From Rhodococcus sp. 06-235-1A (GTDB taxonomy: Bacteria > Actinomycetota > Actinomycetes > Mycobacteriales > Mycobacteriaceae): a stretch of 64,000 nucleotides of DNA. The DNA is taken from positions 1 to 64,000 of the forward strand of contig NZ_NOYI01000033.1 of NCBI RefSeq assembly GCF_002258785.1, given 5' to 3'. Positions 34,522 through 45,045 of the stretch are shown here, piece after piece (position 1 is the first letter of the stretch; every line of letters begins with the position of its first letter). The notes under the pieces were generated by a model. That model was not told the DNA's origin. It saw nothing but the letters and a program-made list of their open reading frames with translations, and made no database searches. The position numbers and the translations under genes are program-made.

Positions 34522-34832
34522 GTGGTTGTCCTCCTTCTGCGGGAAGATGCTTCGAGTGTCTCGATTCGTTCCAGCAGGTCGAGCACGAGCCCGATTGCCG
34601 AGTAGTTCAGGCCGAGACCGGTCCGCAGTCGTCGAATGCGGGCTGCATGGGCCACTTCGTTTGGCGCGAAGAACATTTCGCCACCTACGACGCGGTCGGC
34701 GTCGAGCAGACCGAGGGCCACGAGTTTCCGTGCAAGTTCCGGATGCAGCCCCGTACGTTCGGCGAAGGCGTCGGTCGACAATTCGGTGCGTCGAACCAGT
34801 ACGTACCGGACCACCGGGTTCGGGTCGCTCAT
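34503..34832 (-). CDS. CbpM-like/MerR-type chaperone modulator
   Basis: 109 residues. MerR-like helix-turn-helix: [30 protein letters not shown]...[42 protein letters not shown], then a basic tail. CbpM proteins bind the J-domain of DnaJ/CbpA and restrain it; the gene is coupled by a four-base overlap to the dnaJ-like gene, as in cbpA-cbpM pairs. A HspR-like DNA-binding role is also possible since HspR is of the same fold and sits at this place in mycobacterial dnaK operons. Confidence 0.82.
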   Translation of the reverse strand: MSDPNPVVRYVLVRRTELSTDAFAERTGLHPELARKLVALGLLDADRVVGGEMFFAPNEVAHAARIRRLRTGLGLNYSAIGLVLDLLERIETLEASSRRRRTTTWTSAT

Positions 34833-35758
34833 GTCTTTGTCCTCGGATCGAAGTTCGATTCTGCGGCCAACTGCTCGAACAGTGCGTGTTCGCGCGCTGT
34901 CGGTTTCGACGGCACCATCACCTTGATCTCGGCGTACAGGTTACCGTTGGTGCCACGTGGATTCGGCATTCCTTCGCCGCGCAGTCGCAGCTTCCTTCCA
35001 GTCGACGAGCCCGGGGCCACTTTGACTTTCGCCTCGCCACCCGGGGTGGGAACGGCGACGGTCGCCCCGAGGACCGCCTCCCATGGCGATACCGGGAGGT
35101 CGACGTGAATGTCTCGGCCCTGTACTCGGAACCGGGAATGTGGCTCGATCCGCACCACGAGGTACAGATCCCCCGGCGGCGCGCCGCCGTTGCTCCGTCC
35201 GCCTTGTCCGGCCAACCGAATTCGCTGGCCGTCCACGACCCCGGCCGGAATGTCGACGTCGTACTGCCGTCCGTCAAGACCGAGCGTGCGTGTGCCGCCC
35301 CGGTACGCCTCCTCGACCGTCAAGGCCAGTTCCGCTTCCTGGTCGGCACCGGGAATCGGCCCGTACCCGCCACCGCCGCCGAACATCTGCCCGAAGAGGT
35401 CGTCGAGATCGACGCCGCCGTCGCCACCGGGACCGAAGTGCACGCGTCTGTCCCCGCGGTCGTATCCTCCGCCGCTGTTCCCGCCAACGCTGTACCCACC
35501 CGAGTGGGTGCGGGTCCGTTCGTCGTAATCCTCGGGTACACGCCTGAAGTCGGCACCGAACCGGTCGTAGCGTTTCCGGGTGTCCGGATCGGACAGCACC
35601 TGGTAGGCCTCGTTCATCTCCTTGAACGTGTCTTCCGCAGTGGGGTCCTTGTTCACGTCGGGGTGGTACTTGCGAGCCAGCTTGCGGTAGGCCTGCTGGA
35701 TCTCGTCGGTACCCGCGCCCCGCGGGACTCCGAGTGATTCGTAGTGGTCACGCGCCAT
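34829..35758 (-). CDS. DnaJ/CbpA-type co-chaperone without zinc finger
   Basis: 309 residues. J-domain at 1-70 with HPDVNKD (HPD motif intact), Gly-rich linker (about 80-135: [25 protein letters not shown]), then directly the two C-terminal substrate-binding domains ([48 protein letters not shown]). The cysteine-rich domain of DnaJ1 is absent, making it a class II protein. It stimulates DnaK ATPase and delivers substrates. Six bp after grpE. Confidence 0.95.
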   Translation of the reverse strand: MARDHYESLGVPRGAGTDEIQQAYRKLARKYHPDVNKDPTAEDTFKEMNEAYQVLSDPDTRKRYDRFGADFRRVPEDYDERTRTHSGGYSVGGNSGGGYDRGDRRVHFGPGGDGGVDLDDLFGQMFGGGGGYGPIPGADQEAELALTVEEAYRGGTRTLGLDGRQYDVDIPAGVVDGQRIRLAGQGGRSNGGAPPGDLYLVVRIEPHSRFRVQGRDIHVDLPVSPWEAVLGATVAVPTPGGEAKVKVAPGSSTGRKLRLRGEGMPNPRGTNGNLYAEIKVMVPSKPTAREHALFEQLAAESNFDPRTKT

Positions 35759-35764
35759 CGGTGC

Positions 35765-36297
35765 TCACCCCTCGGGGCGGCTGACGACCACCGACGCCGG
35801 CCGCAGTTGCTGCCCGTCCTCTCCGTAACCCGGACGGACGACGTCGATCACGGTCCCGGACGGAAGGTCGGGCCGGACCACCACGCTGACCACTTCGTGC
35901 AGTTCCGGGGAGAACGGAACTCCGACCTCGTCGTGGCGCTCGAAACCGAACCGTGACAGCACCTGCACCGCCTGATCGCGGATCGCCTTCACGCCGTCGA
36001 CGACGGTCTGCGGATCGCTGCCCGCATGGGCCAGCGCAAGTTCCAGATTGTCCAGAACCGGCAGCCACGCCGCGGACACCTTGGTCGCCTCCGCGGCACG
36101 TTCACGCTCCAGATCCTTGGCATACCGCTTGCGCAGGTTGTCCAGATCTGCAACGGCTCTGCGCCAGCGGTCGTCGAGTCGAGCCGCCTCGGCACTCGTG
36201 TCGGCGTGATCCGGCACCGTCTCGGTTCGATCTACTTCCGTGACGTCGGCCGCTGGTTCGGGTGTCGAATGATCTGCAGCCCTGTCCATCTCGTAGC

Positions 36298-36301
<4 letters not shown>
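35765..36301 (-). CDS. grpE: GrpE nucleotide exchange factor
   Basis: 178 residues. Acidic N-terminal tail, long helix [32 protein letters not shown], then the beta-wing domain with [22 protein letters not shown] and [21 protein letters not shown]. It releases ADP from DnaK. TTG start overlapping the dnaK stop by four bases (TTGA); the ATG at codon 5 is an alternative. Confidence 0.95.
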
Positions 36302-38178
<1,877 letters not shown>

Positions 38179-38777
38179 GACTCGTTCCTTTCGATCGGTC
38201 CGGCCGGTGAGCATGTGGACAGCGTCGTCCGTTACCCCGACATCGGCGAAGACTTCGTAGTGAGGTGGTTGTACTGGCTGGTACGAGTCGAGATCGGCAC
38301 GCCTGTTGGGAAATGCAGGTCGAGAAGGTGGCCGACGCACCCGCAGCGAAAAATGATTGAATGAGAACGAATGCGGCTGGTAGACAGCATTATTCACCGT
38401 ACAACGGAGGTCGACCGCCTGAATCCCTGGTCGCGACTGTCGTCGTCGGCCAGTGTCGGTCGTTCGATATTTCTGTATCCGTGCAAACAGATCGTGATGT
38501 TCGAGCCGATACGCGGTGTGGGCAGTTTGCAGCAGCACACTGAATTGACCGGTAACCCAAAACGTTGGTACATCAACATGTTTCGCGACGTGACCGAAAT
38601 TCGGCCGGCGCTGCACCTGGCGTGTCTATTCCCTCTACCGGTCGAGTCTCCTCTCTCGGCTCCGAGATTACTGGTGGCAAAACAAAATTCGTTCGTGCGC
38701 GGACTGGAAGCTCTTCCCTTTGCCGGTCGATGGTGTGATGCTTGGCCGTGTCCACCACCCCGAACAGGAGAACCGTC
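38179..38777. other. 599-bp intergenic region upstream of dnaK
   Basis: Divergent gap between the stress operon and the monooxygenase gene. It has A+T-rich patches (about 38350-38400 and 38660-38700). I do not find the HAIR element CTTGAGT-N7-ACTCAAG bound by HspR, nor the inverted repeat CIRCE. On the minus strand TTGTAC...TACCAG near 38385 could be a weak housekeeping promoter. No coding frame is convincing. Confidence 0.45.
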
Positions 38778-39074
38778 ATGGTTACCAAAGCACTGCTGGT
38801 CCGACTCGAAGCCAAGCCCGGCAAGGAAGGCGCAGTCGAGGAGTTTCTCCGGTCGGCCCAACCCCTCGTCGAACAGGAACCCGGCACCCGACCCTGGTTG
38901 GCGGTACGGTTCGGTCCCTCGACGTTCGGCATCGTCGACGCATTCCCCGACGAGGCCGCCCGTGAGACGCATCTCAACGGTCCGGTCGGCCAGGCTCTCG
39001 GCGAACGTGCGGACGAACTTTTCGCCTCGCCGCCCGAAATCAGTTATCTCGATGTGCTTGCCGAGAAACTCTGA
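38778..39074 (+). CDS. Antibiotic-biosynthesis-monooxygenase-fold (ABM) protein
   Basis: 98 residues from ATG with AGGAGA upstream. TKALLVRLEAKPGKEGAVEEFLRSAQPLVEQEPGTRPWLAVRFGPSTFGIVDAFPDEAARETHLNGPVGQAL is a dimeric ferredoxin-like ABM domain with the usual final beta strand. Family members are quinol monooxygenases, heme-degrading enzymes or have unknown roles; no haem ligand is obvious. The gene end overlaps the convergent dioxygenase gene by 31 bp. Confidence 0.85.
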   Translation: MVTKALLVRLEAKPGKEGAVEEFLRSAQPLVEQEPGTRPWLAVRFGPSTFGIVDAFPDEAARETHLNGPVGQALGERADELFASPPEISYLDVLAEKL

Positions 39075-40090
39075 CGGATTCCAAAGTCTGCGATGCGGCC
39101 GACCACCGGATTCAGCTCGGAAGCCGCGAGGCCGCCGGGCTCGACGCCGGGGAGGAACTCGCGCCACGTGCCACTGATCAGCGTCGGCGATTCCACGACC
39201 CGAGCACCGTCGGCGAAATAGGTGGTGGCCAGCGCACGACGAGGCTGCGTCGTCAGGTTCGGCCCTGCGGTGTGGAAGCACAGCGCGGAATGGAACGACA
39301 CGTCGCCCACTGCGAACGGTTCCGACTGCACCGCGACGTCACGCTCGACGAAGCGCTGCGCGACGGCCTCGTCGTACGACGTGCCGACTTTGTCGAACTC
39401 CAGGTCCGCAACCTCGTCCAGCGCCTTTCGGCCGCGAGCGAACGACAGCGGACCCATTCGGCCGGGGATCGCCGACATGGGCATCCACGCAGTGACCGCC
39501 TGGGTGGTGTGCAACGGGAAATGCTCGGCGTCGTGGTGCCAGGGTGTGCGTCCGCAACCGGGCTCCTTCGACAGCGCGTTGTCGTGATAGAGCCGAACGG
39601 CCGGTTCGTCGAGCAGAGCCGCGGCCAAGCCTCCGATTCGGGGAGACAGCGCCACGGCGCGCATCAGGTCGTCATGGAGCCACATCTGTTCGAGCGCAGT
39701 GAATCGGCCCGCGACGTCGTCACCGTGCTCGGCTCGCAGCAGCTCCTCGAGGCGCTCGGCGAGGCGACGTACGACGGCCGGCGTGAAGACAGCGGGCAGC
39801 CGCACGAAGGCTTCTCGAGCGAAGGACTCGACCGCGGCCGGGTCGAGGTCGTACGGCTCGGCAAGCTCACGTTCGACCTGCGAGTCCGTCGCCGGCTCGA
39901 TGTCGGGTAGGCCGGGACCGTCGACCAGCTCGGTCGGCATCGTGTCGTTGGCGGCCAGCGTGACATACCAGTCCCACCAGTCCTGATCGTTGCCTGCCCA
40001 GTCCTGATCGATACCGCCGTCGCGATTCTGTTCGGGGAGAAGCTCATTGGTCGTCGGGTCCAGAGCCGCAGCAGGTTCGTTCAGAGCCAC
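39044..40090 (-). CDS. Phytanoyl-CoA dioxygenase (PhyH) family 2-oxoglutarate oxygenase
   Basis: 348 residues. Iron ligands: WHHDAEHFPL (His and Asp) and distal His in CFHTAGPNLTTQPRRAL, whose RR holds the 2-oxoglutarate-binding Arg. N-terminal 75 residues are acidic and Trp-rich (DQDWAGNDQDWWDWYVTLA) and unusual for the family. Enzymes of this group hydroxylate lipids, betaine-type compounds or secondary metabolites. The start overlaps the end of the methyltransferase gene by ten bases, so methylation and hydroxylation of one substrate is likely. Confidence 0.85.
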   Translation of the reverse strand: MALNEPAAALDPTTNELLPEQNRDGGIDQDWAGNDQDWWDWYVTLAANDTMPTELVDGPGLPDIEPATDSQVERELAEPYDLDPAAVESFAREAFVRLPAVFTPAVVRRLAERLEELLRAEHGDDVAGRFTALEQMWLHDDLMRAVALSPRIGGLAAALLDEPAVRLYHDNALSKEPGCGRTPWHHDAEHFPLHTTQAVTAWMPMSAIPGRMGPLSFARGRKALDEVADLEFDKVGTSYDEAVAQRFVERDVAVQSEPFAVGDVSFHSALCFHTAGPNLTTQPRRALATTYFADGARVVESPTLISGTWREFLPGVEPGGLAASELNPVVGRIADFGIRQSFSASTSR

Positions 40091-40893
40091 AACAGGGCCG
40101 CCTCGTGCGAGAAGGTGTACGAACCGGACGCGTCGCGACAGGAGGCAAGGTAGTCGCCCAACACCGGTGCCGCCTCCATCTCCTCGAGCGATACGGAGTC
40201 GTCGAAGGCGCAGCGCTGCAGAAAGCCCTCGGCGACAACGCGATCGGACGTGCTGGTGGTGTAGCTGACGCGCTGGTCGCGCACGTCCGCGCCGGCTCGG
40301 ATCAGTGCGTCACGCACTTGCTCGGCCGTTGTGTACGGCGTCGCCTCACGGACGCCTGCGCGGAAGGCGTCGTAGAACGCGATGTAGTGGGACGCTTCGG
40401 TGGCCTGCGCGACGAGGCCGAGACCGCCGGGGGCCAGCGCGGCGACGAACCGCTCGGCGGCGGCGTCCAGTTCGGCCGGAGGAAGTGCATAGAGCGCGTG
40501 GGTGGCCCAGACGACGTCGTAGCCGGTGTTCTCGGTGGGCAGGTCCTGCAGCGTCATCACCAGGTCACGGCGGGCCATGAACGGTGCCTCGAGCGCCCCT
40601 CGTGCCTCGGCCACCGAGAACGCAGACGGGTCGAGCAGATCGTAGGCCAGCTCCGGCACGGCGGACAGATCGGTGTAGCGGCGTAGCGCGGTGGGAAATT
40701 TGCCGCTGCCGCAGGCCACATCGAGCAGTGACCAGTTCTCGTGCGCCCGTCCGGCGAGCAGGGTGGGCCAGTCGGCGGCCAGGGCCAGCTGGTGGTAGTC
40801 CTCGGTAGCCAGAGCGTAGAACGCCTCCATGCCCGTGCGACCGGCCTCGCTCCAATGCTCGAGACTGCGTTCGGCCGTATCTCCGCTGCTCAT
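40081..40893 (-). CDS. SAM-dependent methyltransferase
   Basis: 270 residues from ATG 40893 (AGAAGGAG). Motif I LLDVACGSGKFPTALRRY, motif II-like AYDLLDPSAFSV, motif IV YDVVWATHALYALP, LAPGGLGLVAQATEASHYIAFYDAFR later. It opens with EHWSEAGRTGMEAFYALATEDYHQLALAADW. Class I fold, target atom unknown. Coupled by overlap to the PhyH-family oxygenase and divergent (60 bp) from a second methyltransferase. Confidence 0.85.
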   Translation of the reverse strand: MSSGDTAERSLEHWSEAGRTGMEAFYALATEDYHQLALAADWPTLLAGRAHENWSLLDVACGSGKFPTALRRYTDLSAVPELAYDLLDPSAFSVAEARGALEAPFMARRDLVMTLQDLPTENTGYDVVWATHALYALPPAELDAAAERFVAALAPGGLGLVAQATEASHYIAFYDAFRAGVREATPYTTAEQVRDALIRAGADVRDQRVSYTTSTSDRVVAEGFLQRCAFDDSVSLEEMEAAPVLGDYLASCRDASGSYTFSHEAALLWL

Positions 40894-40953
40894 GCCACTC
40901 CTTCTGGAAGCCGACCGCGAAGCACCGGGTGGGTGCGTCATGATGGACTTACT

Positions 40954-41817
40954 GTGACGTCCAACATAGCTCCGAATCCGCCGACCGACATCGCGGCCGT
41001 GCTTCTGGACGGTGTGCGAGTGGCGCGGCGTGGTGCGGTAGCCCTGGCCGGCCTCGAGCCCGAGTCCTATGCACGCGAGCATGCCGCCTTCGAGGGCCTC
41101 TCCGACCAGCGCAGCCTGATCGCCGAGCACCTCGCCGGCCGGCTGGCAGCGATCGGGGACAGACCGGTCTCGGTGCTGTCGGTGGGCTGTGGCGACGGCT
41201 CGCTGGACGCCCGCCTCGCCGCGGGGATGGTGCGGGATGTTCCCGGCCGACCGGTGCGGTACGTCGGCGTCGACCCCTGGGTGGGGAGCGCGGAGCGCTT
41301 CGTCGCGACGATGGCGGCTCTGGGGGCGGACGAGCTCAGCTCCGACGCGTACGTGGCGTCGTTCGACGACTCCTCGGTGGGCGAGACCTTCGACGTCGTG
41401 ATGTTCGTGCACTCGATGTATTACGTCGCCGACCTGGTGTCGACGCTTCGTGTCGCACTCGGCCTGCTGCGCCCCGGCGGCGAGCTGTGGGTGGCCATTG
41501 CGCCGACGGCTGCGCTCAACGCGCTGGTCGGCGTTCTCGCCCCGCCGCTGCAGGGCCACCGGCAGTGGTTCAGCGCCGACGTCGAGAGTGCCTTCGTCGA
41601 CGCCGGCATCTCCCTCGAGGACGTGGTCACTCTGGACGCGCAGATCGACCTCTCCTCCGCGAGCGACGAGGTGCTCGACTTCTCCGTACAGGCCAGGCTG
41701 ACCCCAGATCTACGCGGGCCGGTGCGTGCCTACCTCGATGCGGTCTCGGTGCCCGGTGCCGATGGCAGGCCTCGGGTGCCGCATCCGGTCGACGTGTTCG
41801 CCGCGACGCGTCGATGA
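40954..41817 (+). CDS. SAM-dependent methyltransferase
   Basis: 287 residues, GTG start. Motif I VLSVGCGDGSLDARLAAGM, then VRYVGVDPWVGSAERFVATM, FDVVMFVHSMYYVADLVSTLRVALGLLRPGGELWVAIAP: an intact class I methyltransferase. N-terminal GVRVARRGAVALAGLEPESYAREHAAFEGLSDQRSLIAEHL resembles the start of histidine-type N-methyltransferases but the similarity is loose. Divergent from the first methyltransferase gene; together with the oxygenase it forms a compact three-gene unit. Confidence 0.83.
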   Translation: MTSNIAPNPPTDIAAVLLDGVRVARRGAVALAGLEPESYAREHAAFEGLSDQRSLIAEHLAGRLAAIGDRPVSVLSVGCGDGSLDARLAAGMVRDVPGRPVRYVGVDPWVGSAERFVATMAALGADELSSDAYVASFDDSSVGETFDVVMFVHSMYYVADLVSTLRVALGLLRPGGELWVAIAPTAALNALVGVLAPPLQGHRQWFSADVESAFVDAGISLEDVVTLDAQIDLSSASDEVLDFSVQARLTPDLRGPVRAYLDAVSVPGADGRPRVPHPVDVFAATRR

Positions 41818-42030
41818 GTAGGCCCGCCGAGTTCTGATTCTTCGGCTCGAAACGAGCCTCTACGGAGGCGCGGGCCCCACCGTCGGATACTCGGGGCGTC
41901 CGGGTGTGGCAAGGACGAGGCCGAGTCCACATGTTGCGAGACAGAAGGTTTCGGCTGAGACTGGGACGTCGGGCGGCCGGGCGTGGTCTCGAGAGGCCCA
42001 GCCGAAGAACCACTACGAAGGAGAGAGCTC

Positions 42031-42480
42031 GTGACCGGTTTCGAAGGTAAGCCCTTGATCAACGAGATTCGACTTGCACGCGCACGAGCTGGACTGAGTT
42101 GGGCCGGCTTGGCCGCGGCTATCGACATGCCGGTGGCATGGACGGTGTCGGCACTGTACGGCCAACATCCGCTGAGCGTCGCTCATGCCGATCTGCTTGC
42201 AGAGAAGCTGAACATGCCCGAGGGCTCGCTGTTCGAGCTGACCTTGGCTCCCTATCGCGGGTCACTCGACATCTCCTCGGACCCCACGGTCTACCGGTTT
42301 CACGAGGCGCTGGAGGTGTACGGCCCGGCGCTCAAGGAACTGATCGCCGAGGAGTTCGGCGACGGCATCATGAGTGCCATCAACTTCACGATGAACGTCG
42401 AACGACGCCCGCACGACGATGGAGATCGGGTCGTGGTGACGTTCGACGGTAAGTTCCTCGACTATCGATGGACCGAGTAG
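42031..42480 (+). CDS. cynS: Cyanate hydratase (cyanase)
   Basis: 149 residues from GTG with GAAGGAGA. N-terminal helical domain (SWAGLAAAIDMPVAWTVSALYGQHPLSVAHADLLAEKL) and the C-terminal catalytic block YRFHEALEVYGPALKELIAEEFGDGIMSAINFTM, in which the family's Arg, Glu and Ser catalytic residues are all kept. It converts cyanate and bicarbonate to ammonia and CO2. No carbonic anhydrase, transporter or CynR-type regulator is next to it, so it stands alone. Confidence 0.96.
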   Translation: MTGFEGKPLINEIRLARARAGLSWAGLAAAIDMPVAWTVSALYGQHPLSVAHADLLAEKLNMPEGSLFELTLAPYRGSLDISSDPTVYRFHEALEVYGPALKELIAEEFGDGIMSAINFTMNVERRPHDDGDRVVVTFDGKFLDYRWTE

Positions 42481-43081
42481 GGGCGGGTGCCAACGACACC
42501 CGTTGCCGGTCCCCTCGCTGGTTCGGAGAAGCTCCAACACCAGATCTGCTGCAGCGCGCATACCCTCGGCAGTCGGATGGAACGACCCGGCAAGGAGTCC
42601 GTCGGGGCGGAAGCCGTGAAGCCAGGGTTGTGCTGATCCAGTACCGTGGCCAGGCTCGAAAGATAACGCGGACACTATCTCTGCCCCGGTCTTCGATCCG
42701 GCGGCGAGATAGATGTCGGACAGCGTCGCCGCGACGTTGCGCGCGAACGTAATCTCCTCGGCGGTGCGCTACCCGGTTCGCCGCAGCACATCCGAGTAGT
42801 GCGCCCAGGTAGCCCAGATCGTTGCCGCCCGCGGTGATCGTCACCAGATCGGTGGAGGTTCGGACTGCGTCGATCTGTGGCGCGAACCGCGTCGTGGACA
42901 CTCGTTGCTTCTTGTCGAGGATCGTGGCCGTGGTGGCACCCGACACCGTTGCATCCGGGAGTGCGGCACCCAAGTCCTCGGCGACCAAGTGTGCGTAGTT
43001 TCTGCCGGACCTCATCGCCTTGTCGTCGACAACGGGTTCGATTCCGGGTCCGGCAGCGAATGAGCTGCCCAGAGCGACCAT
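42480..43081 (-). pseudogene. SGNH-hydrolase gene broken by a frameshift
   Basis: The first part from 43081 reads MVALGSSFAAGPGIEPV, later GATTATILDKKQRV, TRFAPQIDAVRTSTDLVTITAGGNDLGYLGALLGCAAANRVA: blocks I, II and III of an SGNH hydrolase. At about 42755-42770 the frame must change; the adjacent frame then reads TAEEITFARNVAATLSDIYLAAGSKTGAE and ends with GSFHPTAEGMRAAADLVLELL, the block V with catalytic Asp-lost/His motif. A single indel explains it. The restored end runs into the cynS 3' end. Could also be a sequencing error. Confidence 0.75.
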
Positions 43082-43369
43082 GTCGGAATGCGTTCGTCTA
43101 CCCCTGTTGTGCGAGAGTGCGTTTGGGTATGCCTTCCGAAACGGAGCGAATTTCGTTGTCGAATTCGATTACCAGGCGAATTCGATCGATGAAAATAGGC
43201 TTTCACTGCTCGAGATCGAGGTGCTGACACTCCGGCGGTTCGGTTCGGTTCGCTCGATCCGAGGTCCTTCGTCTGCGGCAGTGACAAGAGCTGGGTGAGG
43301 ACTTCATTCGGTGATGTCGACGAGGTCGCGTCATTGACCGACTCCGATGCATCGCGGGATAGTGGTGTC

Positions 43370-44548
43370 ATGAACTCGCTGAATCCCGATGTACCGGATG
43401 ACGTCTTCGCGGACGTCTTGACGCAGGTTCACCATTTCGTTCGGTCACGTGTCGTGCCGCGTGAACTCGAGATCATGAACACCGATTCGATTCCGGAGGA
43501 TCTTCGCAAGCAGTCGGCGGAGATGGGACTGTTCGGCTACGCGATCCCGCAGGAGTGGGGCGGGCTGGGCCTGAACCTGATTCAGGACGTCGAGTTCGCG
43601 ATGGAGCTCGGTTACACCTCGTTGTCGTTGAGATCGATGTTCGGCACCAACAACGGGATCGCCGGGCAGGTGCTCGTGGGCTTCGGTACCGAGGAGCAGA
43701 AGGCAACGTGGTTGCCGGGCATGGCATCAGGCGACATCGTTGCCTCCTTCGCTCTGACCGAGGACGGGGCCGGATCCAATCCGGCGGGCCTGAAGACCAC
43801 TGCGAAGGTCGACGGCGCCGGGTGGGTCATCAACGGCAGCAAGCGATACATCACCAATGCGCCTATCGCGAACATGTTCGTCGTCTTCGCCAAGCTGGAC
43901 CCGAAACCGGAGAGTGGCAACGGTATTGCGGTATTCCTGGTTCCCGCCGACACCGCGGGAATCGAGGTGGGCGTCAAGGACGCGAAGATGGGGCAGCAGG
44001 GCTCCGGAACCGCCGATGTGAACTTCACCGATGTCCGGGTCGAGGCCGACGCGTTGGTCGGGGGGAATGGCGACATCGGGTACAAGGCGGCGATGACGTC
44101 TCTGGCGCGGGGACGGGTGCATATTGCTGCGCTGGCTGTCGGTCAGGCGCAGCGCGCGCTGGACGAGTCGGTGTCCTATGCCGCAGCGTCCACTCAGGGC
44201 GGTGAGCCGATCGGGAATTTTCAGCTGGTGCAGGCCATGATCGCCGATCAGCAGGTCGGTGTCATGGCGGGCCGGGCGATGGTGCGTGAGGCTGCGCGGG
44301 CGTGGGTGCAGGAGACCGATCGGCGTATCGCTCCGTCTGCGGTGAAACTGTTCTGTACCGAGATGGTGGGGAGGGTCGCCGATCTGGCCGTCCAGATCCA
44401 TGGTGGTGCGGGGTACATGCGCGAGGTTCCGGTCGAACGCATCTACCGTGATGTACGACTGCTCCGGTTGTACGAGGGCACCAGCGAAATTCAGCGGTTG
44501 ATCGTCGGTGGCGGCCTGATCAGGGCCGAACAGAAGCGCACCTCGTGA
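43370..44548 (+). CDS. Acyl-CoA dehydrogenase
   Basis: 392 residues from ATG 43370; an upstream in-frame ATG at 43295 has no better signals. FALTEDGAGSNPAGLKTTA is the FAD/substrate loop, INGSKRYITNA follows, GGAGYMREVPVERIYRDVRLLRLYEGTSEIQRLIV is the C-terminal signature with the catalytic Glu in YEGTSE. It oxidises an acyl-CoA to the enoyl-CoA with an electron-transferring flavoprotein. It overlaps the next gene (VOC protein) by four bases, suggesting degradation of a branched or short-chain acid. Confidence 0.93.
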   Translation: MNSLNPDVPDDVFADVLTQVHHFVRSRVVPRELEIMNTDSIPEDLRKQSAEMGLFGYAIPQEWGGLGLNLIQDVEFAMELGYTSLSLRSMFGTNNGIAGQVLVGFGTEEQKATWLPGMASGDIVASFALTEDGAGSNPAGLKTTAKVDGAGWVINGSKRYITNAPIANMFVVFAKLDPKPESGNGIAVFLVPADTAGIEVGVKDAKMGQQGSGTADVNFTDVRVEADALVGGNGDIGYKAAMTSLARGRVHIAALAVGQAQRALDESVSYAAASTQGGEPIGNFQLVQAMIADQQVGVMAGRAMVREAARAWVQETDRRIAPSAVKLFCTEMVGRVADLAVQIHGGAGYMREVPVERIYRDVRLLRLYEGTSEIQRLIVGGGLIRAEQKRTS

Positions 44549-45020
44549 ACGCACCACGCGAAGGCGATCCGGACGTGTCCTTCAGAATTCTTCGCTCCGA
44601 CCATGTCGGATTCTCCGTGGGTTCCCTCGACGAAGCCCTCCGGTTCTGGATCGACGGTCTCGGAGCCACCCTGGAACGCACCGGTGAGATGGGTGGAGAG
44701 TTTCTCGGAGAGGTCACCGGAGCGCGCGGCGCCGCAGTCCGGATGGCGGTGGTCACCATCGCGGGTCAGACGATCGAGCTGCTGGAGTATCGCGATGTTC
44801 GCGGAGAGTGTGGGTCGTCTCGCCCCTACGATCCGGGTTTCGCCCACCTTGCTTTCGAGGTCGACGACATCGATGCGGTTCTGACGCGCATCGCGGAGTT
44901 CGGGTGGAGGGCGCAGGGAACTCCGCAACCGATTGCCGGCGGCACCAAGGTGGCACCCGAGTCATGTACGCAGTGGGCCCGGATGGAGAGACCATCGAAT
45001 TCATGGAGCCGCCCAGGTGA
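44545..45020 (+). pseudogene. VOC-family (methylmalonyl-CoA epimerase/glyoxalase-like) gene with frameshift
   Basis: GTG start overlapping the acyl-CoA dehydrogenase stop. Frame 1 gives FRILRSDHVGFSVGSLDEALRFWIDGLGATLER...IELLEYRDVRG...GFAHLAFEVDDIDAVLTRIAEFGW, a two-repeat VOC fold with metal-ligand His and Glu. After GGTKVAP (about 44957-44960) the frame is lost; the other frame continues VMYAVGPDGETIEFMEPPR and a stop at 45020. Insertion of one G in CCCGAGTC restores VAPGVMYAVGPDG. Either a recent loss or a base-call error. Confidence 0.8.
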
Positions 45021-45045
45021 CGATCAGGCCGGTGTGCGCGGGAAG

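Noticed and set aside
38394-39281. 295-residue minus-strand open frame upstream of dnaK
   Set aside because: It is antisense to the ABM-protein gene, has Arg-rich shadow composition and no ribosome site.
39044-41817. Relation to the Rhodococcus fascians cytokinin methyltransferases
   Set aside because: Two methyltransferases together recall that locus, but no isopentenyltransferase, P450 or other fas gene is near and motif similarity is not specific.
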